The notes under the pieces: model-generated
Told to the model about the DNA's origin: nothing
Seen by the model: only the letters and a program-made list of their open reading frames with translations
Databases searched by the model: none
In this document: positions 1 through 12,640 of the stretch, in pieces
Layout: each line of letters begins with the position of its first letter
How positions within the stretch are numbered: the first letter of the stretch is position 1
Source: Rhizobacter sp. Root1221
Lineage (GTDB): Bacteria; Pseudomonadota; Gammaproteobacteria; Burkholderiales; Burkholderiaceae_C
Assembly (NCBI RefSeq): GCF_001425785.1
Contig: NZ_LMDI01000009.1
Location: 62,001 to 126,000, forward strand
Length of the DNA stretch: 64,000 nucleotides
Direction: 5' to 3'
Position numbers and translations under genes: made by a program

Positions 1-1
1 A

Positions 2-2323
<2,322 letters not shown>

Positions 2324-2771
2324 ACCCCGTCTTCTTCATCCCCTCGCTCCCGCATTGCCCATGAGGCTGGCGGAGCCAGTCTCACACGGGACGCCGAGGC
2401 GGATTGGCTGTTCGACTGGGAGTGGAGTTGTCGAGCGGTCGCCAGCGCTTCAGCGCAGGTGCGCGGCTGGCGCTGCAGCGATGCGCCGACGACTCCGATC
2501 GCGTAGGGGTTGAAGCTACTCTTGACGCGCAGAGCGCCACGAGGCCGAGGAGGGCGGCGGTGCCATGGTCAGCGCCCGCCGAAGTCCAGGGCGCGCACGG
2601 CGCGCTGCATGGTCTCGGGACGCGACGCCTCACGACTGAAGGTCGTGGTGTCAGCGTCGATGCAGCGCGCGTGGCAGGCCGAGGGCCGACATTGAACCTG
2701 CTCGATATCGATGGGTCTCATTCCGCGCGGCATGGATCCATTGTCTGATATCCACCATTTGGCAGCCGACT
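2324..2771. other. Gene-poor stretch without a recognisable gene
   Basis: About 450 bases follow the GH74 gene. Short open frames exist on both strands (for example 2404-2748 plus and 2569-2880 minus), but none has a recognisable domain, a convincing ribosome binding site or a homologous look. I read it as decayed sequence at the edge of a remodelled region. No terminator with a T-tract is visible after the GH74 stop. Confidence 0.4.
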
Positions 2772-3057
2772 TTGATCGTGTCGAACTCGCCGGAAAATCG
2801 AACAATCTGGGAATGCGGGCACCGGGTGACCACATGCCCCGGCTCCCATCCTGATCGACAGTCCGAGGTGATCGATGCAAAACAACCGACGTGTGCTATT
2901 CCTGTCAGCGGACTCCGGCGTGCCTCCCACCGGCAAGACGATTGCCGTGCAAGCGCTGAACATCTATCGGCTCTCGACCGGAAAGATCGTCTCCGAAGTG
3001 GGCCAACCGGACCTGCTCGGACTGATGCAGCAGATCGGCGGGTTGCCGCGTCCCTGA
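2772..3057 (+). pseudogene. SnoaL-like ester-cyclase remnant, frameshifted
   Basis: The last part (2875-3057) reads GVPPTGKTI, then STGKIVSEVGQPDLLGLMQQ, the usual C-terminal signature of small SnoaL-like polyketide cyclase/ester cyclase proteins. The expected upstream segment appears in another frame (2772 onward: NRTIWECGHRVTTC, similar to the EGDRVV..W strand of the family). The frame of the last part is closed by stops at 2827 and 2866. The gene is therefore truncated at the 5' end and broken. A 60-residue product from 2875 is possible but unlikely to fold. The next gene begins 10 bases downstream. Confidence 0.5.
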
Positions 3058-3067
3058 GGCCGCATCC

Positions 3068-4060
3068 ATGCAAGCGACCTGGTACGAAAAGCAGGGGCCG
3101 GCACACGATGTCCTCGTTGTCGGCACGATGGCCGACCCGCAGCCTGGCCCAGACGAAATACGAATTCGCGTTCGTGCCTCGGGCATCAACCCGGGCGACG
3201 TGAAGAAGCGCCAGGATGCCTTCGGGATCGGGATGCCGTTTGCCCGCGTCATCCCGCACAGCGATGGCGCTGGAGTCGTCGATCGAGTTGGCCCGGGGGT
3301 GCCGGCGTCTCGGGTGGGGCAATCGGTGTGGTGCTACGGCGCGCAGAGCTATCGGCCTTTCGGCACGGCGGCAGAGTTCACCGTGGTGCCGCAAGGCCAG
3401 GCCGTAGCGTTGCCGGAGGGCGTGTCGTTTGAGCAGGGGGCGTGTATCGGCATTCCCGGGATCACGGCTCACCGTGCGGTTCACGCCGGCGGCCCGGTCG
3501 CAGGTCGCACGGTACTTGTGCAGGGCGGTGCGGGTGCGGTGGGATTGTGTGCGGTGGGGTTGGCGCGGCTGGCTGGGGCTCGCGTCATTGCCACCGTCCG
3601 GTCACAAGCTGGCGTGGCTGAAGCCACAGCAGCGGGTGCCCACGACGTTCTATGCACCGACGGTCTGTCCGAGCAGGACATCGTCGCGGCATTGCGCAAG
3701 GTCGCCGGGCATGGCATCGACCATATCGTCGAGGTTGCATTCGACGCCAACGTCAGCATCGATGTCGAGGTCCTGTCTTCAGGCGGTTCGATCGGAGCCT
3801 ATGCCACCGGCCGATCGACACCGAGCATTCCATTTTGGCCACTCGTGTTTCAGAACACCCGGGTTTACTTTCTCGGCAGCGACGATTTCCAGAGCGAGGC
3901 GAAGGTGGCTGCCGCGCGGGATATCAACGCACTCCTTGGCTCGGGCTGGCCAGGCTTCAGCGTCGACCGCGCGTTCACACTCGCGGAGATCGCCGAAGCC
4001 CATGTGCAAGTCGAAGCCAGGGGGAGGCGTGGTCGCGTGGTTGTGCTCGTGCCGCGGTAG
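3068..4060 (+). CDS. NADPH:quinone reductase-like MDR oxidoreductase
   Basis: Zinc-independent medium-chain dehydrogenase/reductase of the quinone oxidoreductase (QOR) type, cytosolic, 330 residues, a normal length. The GroES-like N-terminal half carries RVRASGINPGDVKKR, PHSDGAGVV and DRVGPGV. The Rossmann half has the nucleotide-binding GGAGAVG motif near residue 155 and the VIATVRS strand after it. Cys/His ligands of the structural and catalytic zinc sites of alcohol dehydrogenases are absent, which supports an NADPH quinone or enone reductase. The ATG start at 3068 fits the family N-terminus. It sits alone between decayed genes, so the physiological substrate cannot be read from context. 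Confidence 0.85.
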   Translation: MQATWYEKQGPAHDVLVVGTMADPQPGPDEIRIRVRASGINPGDVKKRQDAFGIGMPFARVIPHSDGAGVVDRVGPGVPASRVGQSVWCYGAQSYRPFGTAAEFTVVPQGQAVALPEGVSFEQGACIGIPGITAHRAVHAGGPVAGRTVLVQGGAGAVGLCAVGLARLAGARVIATVRSQAGVAEATAAGAHDVLCTDGLSEQDIVAALRKVAGHGIDHIVEVAFDANVSIDVEVLSSGGSIGAYATGRSTPSIPFWPLVFQNTRVYFLGSDDFQSEAKVAAARDINALLGSGWPGFSVDRAFTLAEIAEAHVQVEARGRRGRVVVLVPR

Positions 4061-4368
4061 TTCATCTGAGGCGTTGCCGCCACGCGGCTACAGCACGAGT
4101 CGGAAGGCGTGCCGGTCCGAGCGACTGCTTCCCGCGTGGTGAACCTCGGTCGGCTGGGCGCCCTGCCCGAGATGCTGCAACCGACCTGGGGCGCGCTCTT
4201 CAGCGCGCTGCGGCTGAGGAAGCATGCCGTCACCGTCCTGACATCCACAACGTGAAGTCAGGCTGCGAGGCGGAGTTCGAACGCGTTTGCGGGACCTGCA
4301 CATCGAACCGGCCAACGAAGCCGGCTCGACAGCATCACACCGGGTACTGCTGCACCAGCGGCTCGAGC
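4061..4368. other. Degraded intergenic sequence, nothing recognised
   Basis: About 300 bases between the oxidoreductase and the hydrolase remnant. Open frames run through it but none gives a recognisable protein. It adjoins two broken genes on its right side and is best seen as part of the same decay island. Confidence 0.35.
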
Positions 4369-4614
4369 GTGATCCACTTCGATGTCTCGAACCGAGCCTG
4401 GTTCCCGCAACATCGCAAGTACCTCGGTGAGCACCGCCCGCCTTCGCTGATCGTCTGGGTACCGCAGGACGACTACATGCCTGAGCAGCCAGCCCGCGCC
4501 TGTCTGCGCGACCTGCCCGAAGCTGAGTTGCACCTGCTCGCTGGCGGCCACTGGTTGCCGGAGACGCACCCGACGAGGTGGTGGCGCTTGTCCGTGATTT
4601 CCTCGGGCGTGTCC
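4369..4614 (+). pseudogene. Alpha/beta hydrolase C-terminal remnant, frameshifted
   Basis: In one frame from 4369 the translation gives VSNRAWFPQHRKYLGEH, then PPSLIVWVPQDDYMPEQ, then LRDLPEAELHLLAGGHW. This is the C-terminal third of an alpha/beta hydrolase, with the catalytic Asp region (normally W..D) and the catalytic His in GGHW. The sequence continues in a different frame from 4572 as DEVVALVRDFLGR, the usual last helix. A single-base indel near 4570 separates the two. The N-terminal domain, with the nucleophile elbow, is missing. It is a dead fragment. Confidence 0.6.
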
Positions 4615-4679
4615 GAGTGCATCCTGCACAGCCCTCCCGCGGTGCTCAAGGCGCTACACGCACTGCGCGCCAGAAGCCG

Positions 4680-4870
4680 GCATTTGCGCGCCAACCGGCA
4701 ACGGGACTGGATGCGGTTGAGATAGGCATACAGCTTCGACAGCACCAGCGGGTGATACGGGCGTCGACCCGTTCGAGCGGGGGCTTGCGCCATCGAAACC
4801 CATGTCCATCAGGTCCAACTCATCGACGAAGACATCCACGATACGAATCGTGTCGTCTTCGCCAATGGTG
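4680..4870 (-). pseudogene. IS1182-type transposase N-terminal fragment
   Basis: Read on the minus strand, 4866-4780 gives DDTIRIVDVFVDELDLMDMG. A second frame from about 4781 continues with GRRPYHPLVLSKLYAYLNRI and QSRCRLARK. Together they match the start of IS1182-family DDE transposases (VDELDL..LGF followed by GRP.YHP..LLKLY.YGYLNR.QSSRRLERE). The fragment is frameshifted, lacks the Gly-Tyr of the usual YGY segment, and ends before the catalytic DDE region. No terminal inverted repeats were found. It marks past insertion in this region. Confidence 0.65.
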
Positions 4871-4962
4871 GCCCTGCATGCCGGCCAACAGGATGAAGGT
4901 GTGGTCGTCAGGGGCGGTCGAATGTCTTCGACACGTTCACGTCCTTGTTCTCCCCGTTGAAC

Positions 4963-6216
<1,254 letters not shown>

Positions 6217-6339
6217 GGAGAGGTCCTGTGGTGTCAATGTGGGAGTTCGAGCCGAGCCTCTCGTGAAGCAGGGTTGGCTGGCATGGCTCATTCGATGTGC
6301 GGTGCACTCGATGCTTTCGCAATTGTGTCGACCGCGACA

Positions 6340-6366
6340 TACAAAAACTTGACGGAACCGTGACGG
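6340..6366 (-). promoter_or_regulatory. Putative OmpR-type direct-repeat operator, site 1
   Basis: On the minus strand this reads CCGTCA-N5-CCGTCA-AG followed by a T-rich TTTTTGTA: two hexamers with an 11-bp period, 124-150 bases upstream of the lipoprotein start at 6216. The same arrangement occurs at 9153-9178. Direct repeats with 10-11 bp period are typical targets of PhoB/OmpR-type winged helices. The assignment to a regulator is inferred. Confidence 0.4.
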
Positions 6367-6494
6367 CAATGCGATCAGCACACTGCGTTGATGCATTGCG
6401 ACACGGTGCAACAGACTGCAAGTAGTACCGATGCTGAGCGGCGGTGCAAGCGAGTCAGATTTCCACTGGCGCGACCTTGATGGCCCCATGCGCG

Positions 6495-6860
6495 TCAGTG
6501 CGCCCCACTCAGGTACGGCTGCAGGATCGGGACGAGACGATTCATGATCTTCACGTGACCCGCGTCGCTCGGATGAAAGCTGGACGAGGAGGGCTTCGAT
6601 GCCACCGGCATGGCTCGCCATGCACGCCGGCATGCGGCACTGGCCGGAACGCGCGGACCCCGCGATGCAGGCCTTGTCAGTCTTTCTGGGGTCGTGGTTC
6701 GCCGCAGCGGTCGCCAGTGCGTCACTAGCGAGGTGGCGACGACTCGGATCGAGTCAATGCCGAACACGAAGGCCAGGCGCTTCTCGTCGGCCTTCACCCG
6801 CATGAGCTCCACCTTGTGACGTCCCTTTGACAGTTGCTTGCGCACGGGCAAGAGCGCTGC
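6495..6860 (-). pseudogene. SGNH/GDSL esterase remnant (internal deletion)
   Basis: The minus-strand frame ending at 6495 finishes with SFHPSDAGHVKIMNRLVPIL, the block V signature (Asp-x-x-His) of SGNH hydrolases. About 90 codons upstream the same frame reads LSKGRHKVELMRVKADEK, like the N-terminal beta-sandwich of CE2-type acetyl esterases. The serine block I (GDS) and the Gly and Asn blocks are missing, so a large internal part is lost. No start codon with a signal sequence is present. It lies between two carbohydrate lipoprotein genes and was probably an accessory deacetylase. Confidence 0.5.
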
Positions 6861-6894
6861 CGCGAGCGATGTCCAGCGCCGCTTGGCCCGTCCG

Positions 6895-9108
6895 TCAGCG
6901 GGCAAGTTCCGCGATACGGGGTGCGTCCAGCGCGCCGCTGTAGACGCGCAGATCCTGCATGCGGCCCTTGAAGAACGGATCGCGGGGGTACTGGGAGCGG
7001 CCCAGCCAGGTTCGCGTGGTGTGGCCGAGCTGGTACGGTGTGATCCAGATATCGTTCTGGCTGGCGACCGGTGAGCCGTCCACATAGAGCGTGCCCACGG
7101 TGCCTGAGAGGGTCACGGCCACATGCACCCAACGGCCGGCGGGCAGGGCGTTCCCGGAAACCGACTGCATGCACCAGGATTCCACGCGCGTGGTCATGAA
7201 GAGCATCTTGTCGTGGCTATCGCGGGCGCCAAGCGCCATGAAAGCCACGTTGTTCGAGCCGAAGTCGAACACTCGCGAATAGGTCGTCGCGGCGTCCCAA
7301 TAGACCCACAACGCGATCGTGAAATCGCCGAGCGCCGACAGGGTCCCGTCCTCCAGCACCACGTGACCGCTGCTGCCGTCGAGCTGCACGGAACCTCCTC
7401 CCGCGCGTCCTTCGACGAAGCTCGCGCCGCCCACCAGCTTGCCGTGTCGACCGTGACCGCTGACGTCATTGGCATTGCCGTTGAGCGGCATGTGCAGCCA
7501 CAGCTCGCCAGGGACAGCCACGCGAACGATCTCGGCGCCAATGCGCTCGCCGAGGTTGGTCGTCACGGCAATGATCCGGTAGTACCAGGTGCCCTGGGCG
7601 GGAGCGTCGGCGTAGGTGCGAGGATCGATCACTTGCGCAAGGGTCGTGAACGGGCCGTTGGGGGCGCTCGCTCGTTGAACCAGATAGTGGGTGCCGTCGG
7701 CACTGCCCCACCACGACAACAGCACCTTGCCGCCGCTGAGGAACGCGCTCAGGCCGCTGGGTTTCGCGGCCGGGGACGGATCGCGCGCATAGAGCAGCGT
7801 GCCGAGGCCGGGGCTGTCGCCGGTCCCGTCATAGCGCTCGGCGCGCATGTTCGCGACCATCGCCTTGGTCCACGGCGCCGACAAGCCCTTGCGGTTCACG
7901 TAGTGGTTGTAGATCAGCTCGAAGCAGGGCCGGCGGTGCCCGGTTCCGGATACCGCGTTGCCGGTGAACTGGTCGTTCGTGTACTGGGTGAACGGCAACT
8001 TGTAGGGGTTGCCGTTGGGGTCGCTCAGGTTCGTCTTGGCGACGTACTCCGTGCCGGCCAGCAGGCGGTTGTTCCAGTACCCGTAGAGGTCTTCGCCTTG
8101 GTTCCACGCCATCTCGCACAGCGCGCCGGCCAGGGCGATGCCGAGGGTCGAGTGACCCTGGTCGCGGTGGCTTTCTTGCCATTGGCCCAGATGGCCAGGG
8201 TGCATGAAATAGACGTTGAAGGCGCCTGCGCCATTGCCCCGCCCGGACTTGTAGTAGTTGGACGCTTCGGCAGTGAGATCGGGCCGGTCGCAGAACACCC
8301 CGATCGCGTACACCGAGCAGAGGTTGCACAGGTCCCAGTTGGCCCAGTAGTGCATGACCTTTCTGGTCTCGCTGCCGTTGTGATCGATCAAAAAGGCGTG
8401 GCACAACGGATAGAACACCTTCAGCAGCATGGCCTGGAAGCGGGCGAGGTCCTCCTTCGCCCAGCCGGGATAGGTGCGCATCAGTTCGGCGGCATTGGCC
8501 CATTGGTAGCCGTACAGACCGGAGGCGAGGAAGACGTTGGAGTCGCCGCCCAGCTTGGTCAACTTCGACGACCAGGCATTGAGAAACACCAGCGCCTTCT
8601 TGGCGTAGTCTTCGTCGCCCGAGATCTTCCAGCGCAGCGCGAGTTGGTGGGCGCGCTGCATGTCGGTGTACATCTGGCCGAAGTTGTCCCCGTCGGTGCC
8701 ACGGAACACGGTCTCCAGGGGGCGCGGCGACGCGCCGAGGTGCGAGCGGCCGCTGCCGAGCAGCGCGTCCCAGCCGTCCACCCATGGCTGTTCCTTCGCG
8801 GCGAGCTTCTCCCGAATGCGTTTGAGGTCGGTCTCGGTGTGCAGCAGCCCTGGGTGTTTGGCTTGGCTTCCCGCGGGCGCCGCGCCGGGCGTGGCGACTT
8901 CGGGGGAGGCCGGGCCGCCCGTGTCGACGAGGGCGTCGTCGATCTCGTCCCTCGTATCGATGAAATCGCTGTTGTTGGCGCCACCGCAGCCGGGCAACAG
9001 CGGCAGCATGGGCAGCATCGGTAGGAGGCCAAGCCCCAATGACAGTCTGCGGCGCGCGACATCTTGCGGAACGTGCGAAACGTTGGGTTGGGTTTTGCTG
9101 TTGGACAC
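6895..9108 (-). CDS. Alginate-lyase-domain lipoprotein with C-terminal LamG domain
   Basis: A 737-residue exported polysaccharide lyase-like protein. The GTG start at 9108 is preceded by GAGGAGG at 5-base spacing. An overlapping ATG in another frame gives no sensible protein. Residues 19-41 form a signal with twin Arg (ARRRLSLGLG) and lipobox LLPGC. The catalytic region (about 75-430) is an alpha/alpha toroid of the alginate lyase family (PF05426 type), with QLALRWKISGDEDYAKKA and YWANWDLCNLCSVYAIG. A fibronectin-like segment is at about 485-560. A concanavalin-like LamG domain fills 575-735 (GHVVLEDGTLSALGDFTIAL, AGRWVHVAVT). It probably cleaves uronate-containing glycans outside the cytoplasm. 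The exact substrate is unknown. Confidence 0.8.
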   Translation of the reverse strand: MSNSKTQPNVSHVPQDVARRRLSLGLGLLPMLPMLPLLPGCGGANNSDFIDTRDEIDDALVDTGGPASPEVATPGAAPAGSQAKHPGLLHTETDLKRIREKLAAKEQPWVDGWDALLGSGRSHLGASPRPLETVFRGTDGDNFGQMYTDMQRAHQLALRWKISGDEDYAKKALVFLNAWSSKLTKLGGDSNVFLASGLYGYQWANAAELMRTYPGWAKEDLARFQAMLLKVFYPLCHAFLIDHNGSETRKVMHYWANWDLCNLCSVYAIGVFCDRPDLTAEASNYYKSGRGNGAGAFNVYFMHPGHLGQWQESHRDQGHSTLGIALAGALCEMAWNQGEDLYGYWNNRLLAGTEYVAKTNLSDPNGNPYKLPFTQYTNDQFTGNAVSGTGHRRPCFELIYNHYVNRKGLSAPWTKAMVANMRAERYDGTGDSPGLGTLLYARDPSPAAKPSGLSAFLSGGKVLLSWWGSADGTHYLVQRASAPNGPFTTLAQVIDPRTYADAPAQGTWYYRIIAVTTNLGERIGAEIVRVAVPGELWLHMPLNGNANDVSGHGRHGKLVGGASFVEGRAGGGSVQLDGSSGHVVLEDGTLSALGDFTIALWVYWDAATTYSRVFDFGSNNVAFMALGARDSHDKMLFMTTRVESWCMQSVSGNALPAGRWVHVAVTLSGTVGTLYVDGSPVASQNDIWITPYQLGHTTRTWLGRSQYPRDPFFKGRMQDLRVYSGALDAPRIAELAR

Positions 9109-9646
9109 ATCGACCTCCTCAGGTTGCGGGGCGACTCTAGACAGGCGACGGGTACAAGTCTTGACCGACTCATGACGGAACATCCGGATACAAGGTGCGC
9201 AGGGCCACGGACAGCAACCCATGGCATGCATGATTGCGACGTGGCTTGCGCTGCTGTGCGACCGCCACGATGACACCGGTGCCGTCCGCGCATGGGTCGA
9301 GCAGGATGTCTCCTGATGCTGCACGCACGGATCAGTGCGGGGGGCGGGGAGCAATCTCCGTCCCTACCGCGACCCGAGCACCTGTCTGTTGTCGGTGGCG
9401 CGCAACCGCTACTCGGTGCCGCGAGCTGGCCGGGCAATGGTCAGCACCCGGCTGTACCCGGACCGCGTGGTCGTGGTGGCTGGCGGCAGCGTCCGGCGTT
9501 GAGCTTTAAACAGCTCCGCCGCAAAGTGCGTCGCTGTGCCGCACAAGGTCCTTGACGTCCGGAGTGCGTCTCGGCGACCGCCTTGTCCATCGCCATTGGC
9601 GTTTCGACGAGCGGCGGCAGGATCGGTGTCCGAACTCGCCGGGCGA
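9109..9646. other. Long intergenic region upstream of the lyase lipoprotein gene
   Basis: About 540 bases between the lyase start and the stop of the upstream regulator. The part next to the lyase holds the shared direct-repeat element (9153-9178). The rest has only unconvincing open frames and no recognisable protein. Promoters for the lyase are expected here. Confidence 0.5.
9153..9178 (-). promoter_or_regulatory. Putative OmpR-type direct-repeat operator, site 2
   Basis: On the minus strand this reads CCGTCA-N5-CGGTCA-AG followed by ACTTGTA, with an 11-bp period, 45-70 bases upstream of the GTG start at 9108. It matches the element at 6340-6366 in both hexamers, the trailing AAG and the downstream TTGTA. 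Confidence 0.45.
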
Positions 9647-12640
9647 TCAAGGCGTGGACGTGCTCGTCGAGTGCGCGCTGCCCAGCGCGCCGCGGCCGGC
9701 CTCGATGCGCGCTTTGAGGTCCGCCGCCAAGTCGTGGTCGGGATCCTGGTCGAGGACCACGTCCAGCACATGCAGTGCTTCGCTCCGACGGTGTTCTTCG
9801 GCGGCGCGCGATGCGAGGTCGAACATCCGCGCCATCCACTCACTCTCGTCCACGGCTTGGGCGTTCCCCTCCGCGATGCCGGCATGCAGCTGAAGCAGCC
9901 GTGCGGCCAGCCGCCGGCCGAGTGTCGTCGGTGACCGGTCGTGCATGCTCCCTTCGATCCGAGACGCGGGCGTCAGCAACACGTACTCCAGCGTCAAGGT
10001 TTCCATGCGGCGCGCCAGTCGGGCGAAGAGGACGTGCACGCCGGGGCTGCGGGTGCCAATGGCGGCCGCAATGGCCTCTGGCGTCGGGGCCGTGGCGGCA
10101 TCGACGCCCGCTTGCACCTCAGCGGCGGACATGCGCTTCAGCATCGCGTGCACAGCCAGGGTGTAGCCGAGAACTTCCAGGGGATACGCGAGATCTCGAT
10201 CCGCGACGCCGGCGCCCGGGTCTCCGCCCGCCAGCGGCACGACGGCCAGCGGATGCTCTCGGATCCCGTGCAAGTCCGACAGGAGCGTTGCGGCGGTGTC
10301 TTCTTCGGGGGCTACACGCGCATCGGCCACCAGCCCGTAGCCTTTGCCGGAGACGGTCTTGATCCGCACCGCGTGCGTCTTGCTCCGTCGCATCACCTGG
10401 CGAATCCTGGCGATCGCCTGCGCAACCACTTCCGGCGACGCGGCTGCCTGGCGCCACACGGTGTCGAGGAGTTCGTCCTGCGTTACCAGGCGGTGACGAT
10501 TGCGGTACAGGTGCAAGAGCACGTCGAACGGCTTTGGCGCGAGTGTCTGGCGCCGCCCATCGACCCAGAGTTCCCGGCGTTCCACATCGAGCATGCAGTG
10601 GGCGAAGCGATACTCCCGAAGCATCGCGTCATTGGGCGGCGCCAGCGGCACAGGGGGCTCGCGCTGCGCCTCGTTGGGTGGTATCGCCGACAGCGCCTGC
10701 CCCAGCCGCCGGAACAGGGGCAGTGCAGCTGGCGCGGTTGCGAGCCGCGCAAGCAGCGACTGGGCCTCCGGTTCCTGTTGGCGCCGCCGTGCCAGCAACG
10801 CACGCGGGTATAGCAGGTTCGCGGTGGTGTTCTCATCCTGCAGGTGGGCCTGCGCGTCTGCGCGGTCTAGCTCGGCCTCTGCAAGTGGAAGGCGCCCGCT
10901 GCGCACGAGGGCCTCCACAAGCCAGGGGAACAGGGGCGCCTCGGCCACGCGGTTGCCGCGGCGACGGCACTCGGCCGCCGCCCGCAAAAAACAGTCGGCC
11001 GCCTCGTCGACGCGCCCAGCCGCCATGGCGGCATGACCATGGGCCTGCCAGAGGTAGCCGTTGTTTTGCACCCGGTCCGGCTGGGGCAGCAGGGATAGCA
11101 GCTCAGCGGCGGCGTCTGGGCGGCCTTGCTGGCGATGGAGCAGGCAGTGGATGTTGACGACGGCGGTCAACAGGCTCATGTTGGCCTCGATCGCCAGCGC
11201 AGTCGCGGTCGCCTCTTCCGCGCACTCTCGCGCCTCGTCCAGCCGGTCCGCGTAAAGCAGTTCGCCCGCGAGATTGAGGCACACGCTTGCAAGCGCTGTC
11301 GTGGCGTTGAGCCTGCGGGCCGCGTGGGCGAGCTTTCTGTTCCATCGGATGGACTTCTCAGCATGGCCAGACAGTGAGCTCATGATCGCCCGGAGCCACA
11401 GCACGTTCAGCAATCCCCAGTGGCTGCCAATGCCCGTGAAGATCGTCTGGGCCTCGTTCAGACGTGTCGCTACGGAGTGGAGCTCGCCGAGGCGGCACTC
11501 GACGGATGCCAGCAGCGTCAGGGTGTATCCCTGCCAGTGCGGCGGCATGCAGACGCGGCCCAACGCGAGGCCGTGTTCCAAACTCTGCGCCGCATCGCGC
11601 AATCGGCCTTTCACGTGGTACAGCGTCCCGAAGCACTGCTGCACTTGCGCTTCAAGGCACTGGTCTTGGTGGCGTCTGGCGGCCTCCAGCAGGCGTGCCC
11701 CGCAGACCAGTCCATCGTCGCTGCCGCAGACCGCCTGAGCACGCAGAAGTTCCAGATCGAGGCGCGGGAAAGCCGGGTCGAGGTGCTGCAGAAGCGCAAG
11801 TGCCCGCAGTGCGGCTGGATGCTGGTTCATCGCAGCAGAGTGCTTGGCCCGTGCGAACAACTCGATGGACAGCAAAGAGCAGCCGCGCAACTCGTGGCCG
11901 TGGCGCTCGCCGACGCCCAGCAGTGTGTGCAGCAGGGCCTCAATGGCGGGAAGAACGAGCCCGGCGGGAGCGGCGGCGCGGATTGAAATGACGGTCTTCT
12001 TGTCGTGGTCATGGACGTGGAGATCGAGCGCGAGTTCGGGTCCTGCAAGCGTCAATGAACCGACCACGGCATAGCGCGCGCCGGCCGCGCGCAACATCTG
12101 CAGCATCCGTGGGTCTTCCTGCGGCCACGACGACTCCAGTGAGTGTGCGTCCTGAACCTGGATGCGCCCGTCGATCGACAGGCCGTGCGCGATGCAGGCC
12201 ACCAGGCCGTGTGCCGCCCACTGCAGGCTCGGGCGCCCGGTGTGATTGCGCAATGGGCCGATGATCAACGAGGGCATACCGTCGCGGAACGAGCCAGGCG
12301 TCGCCCGCTCTGGGGGCGACGCCGACGCCGGTGCCGATGGCACGTCGAACATGTAGCCGACACGCGGGATCGAGCGGATGATCGGCTGCGGCCCGTCGTC
12401 CCCGATGGCCAGCCGTGCCGCACGGATCGCCTGGCGCAGCGCGGCTTCGGATCCCGTGCCCTCCGGACGCAGCGCGGCCAGCAGTTCCTCCTTCGTCACC
12501 ACTCGATGGCGGAAGCGGGCCAGTTTCTCCAGCACGCGCCATGCCCGCGGCTCGATCTTCACTGGTTCTCCGTGACGGAGCACGCGCCGTCCGAGCAGGT
12601 CGAGCGAACCGCCGGGCAGTGTGATGAGAAGCTCGCTCAT
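9647..12640 (-). CDS. Transcriptional regulator with two OmpR-type winged helices and a TPR-like core
   Basis: A 997-residue DNA-binding regulator with unusual architecture. The ATG at 12640 starts right before the first winged helix (residues about 3-103: LPGGSLDLLGRRVL, VVTKEELLAALRP, IIRSIPRVGYMFDVP). Residues about 120-235 resemble the TolB/FlgO-like domain seen in CadC-type regulators (ARYAVVGSLTLAGPELALDL). A helical, TPR-like region follows to about 660. A second winged helix sits at about 672-765 (CMLDVERRELWVDGRR, LVTQDELLDTVWR, RIKTVSGKGYGLVAD), then about 230 further residues that again look TolB/TPR-like. No transmembrane helix or phosphoacceptor domain is present. It lies upstream of the carbohydrate lipoprotein genes on the same strand, so it may control them. 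That target is inferred. Confidence 0.75.
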   Translation of the reverse strand: MSELLITLPGGSLDLLGRRVLRHGEPVKIEPRAWRVLEKLARFRHRVVTKEELLAALRPEGTGSEAALRQAIRAARLAIGDDGPQPIIRSIPRVGYMFDVPSAPASASPPERATPGSFRDGMPSLIIGPLRNHTGRPSLQWAAHGLVACIAHGLSIDGRIQVQDAHSLESSWPQEDPRMLQMLRAAGARYAVVGSLTLAGPELALDLHVHDHDKKTVISIRAAAPAGLVLPAIEALLHTLLGVGERHGHELRGCSLLSIELFARAKHSAAMNQHPAALRALALLQHLDPAFPRLDLELLRAQAVCGSDDGLVCGARLLEAARRHQDQCLEAQVQQCFGTLYHVKGRLRDAAQSLEHGLALGRVCMPPHWQGYTLTLLASVECRLGELHSVATRLNEAQTIFTGIGSHWGLLNVLWLRAIMSSLSGHAEKSIRWNRKLAHAARRLNATTALASVCLNLAGELLYADRLDEARECAEEATATALAIEANMSLLTAVVNIHCLLHRQQGRPDAAAELLSLLPQPDRVQNNGYLWQAHGHAAMAAGRVDEAADCFLRAAAECRRRGNRVAEAPLFPWLVEALVRSGRLPLAEAELDRADAQAHLQDENTTANLLYPRALLARRRQQEPEAQSLLARLATAPAALPLFRRLGQALSAIPPNEAQREPPVPLAPPNDAMLREYRFAHCMLDVERRELWVDGRRQTLAPKPFDVLLHLYRNRHRLVTQDELLDTVWRQAAASPEVVAQAIARIRQVMRRSKTHAVRIKTVSGKGYGLVADARVAPEEDTAATLLSDLHGIREHPLAVVPLAGGDPGAGVADRDLAYPLEVLGYTLAVHAMLKRMSAAEVQAGVDAATAPTPEAIAAAIGTRSPGVHVLFARLARRMETLTLEYVLLTPASRIEGSMHDRSPTTLGRRLAARLLQLHAGIAEGNAQAVDESEWMARMFDLASRAAEEHRRSEALHVLDVVLDQDPDHDLAADLKARIEAGRGALGSAHSTSTSTP

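Noticed and set aside
2404-2748. Possible 114-residue protein after the GH74 gene
   Set aside because: No ribosome binding site, no domain, and competing frames on the other strand.
9441-9839. Open frames upstream of the lyase gene on the minus strand
   Set aside because: Overlap the 3' end of the regulator gene in other frames and show no protein-like features.
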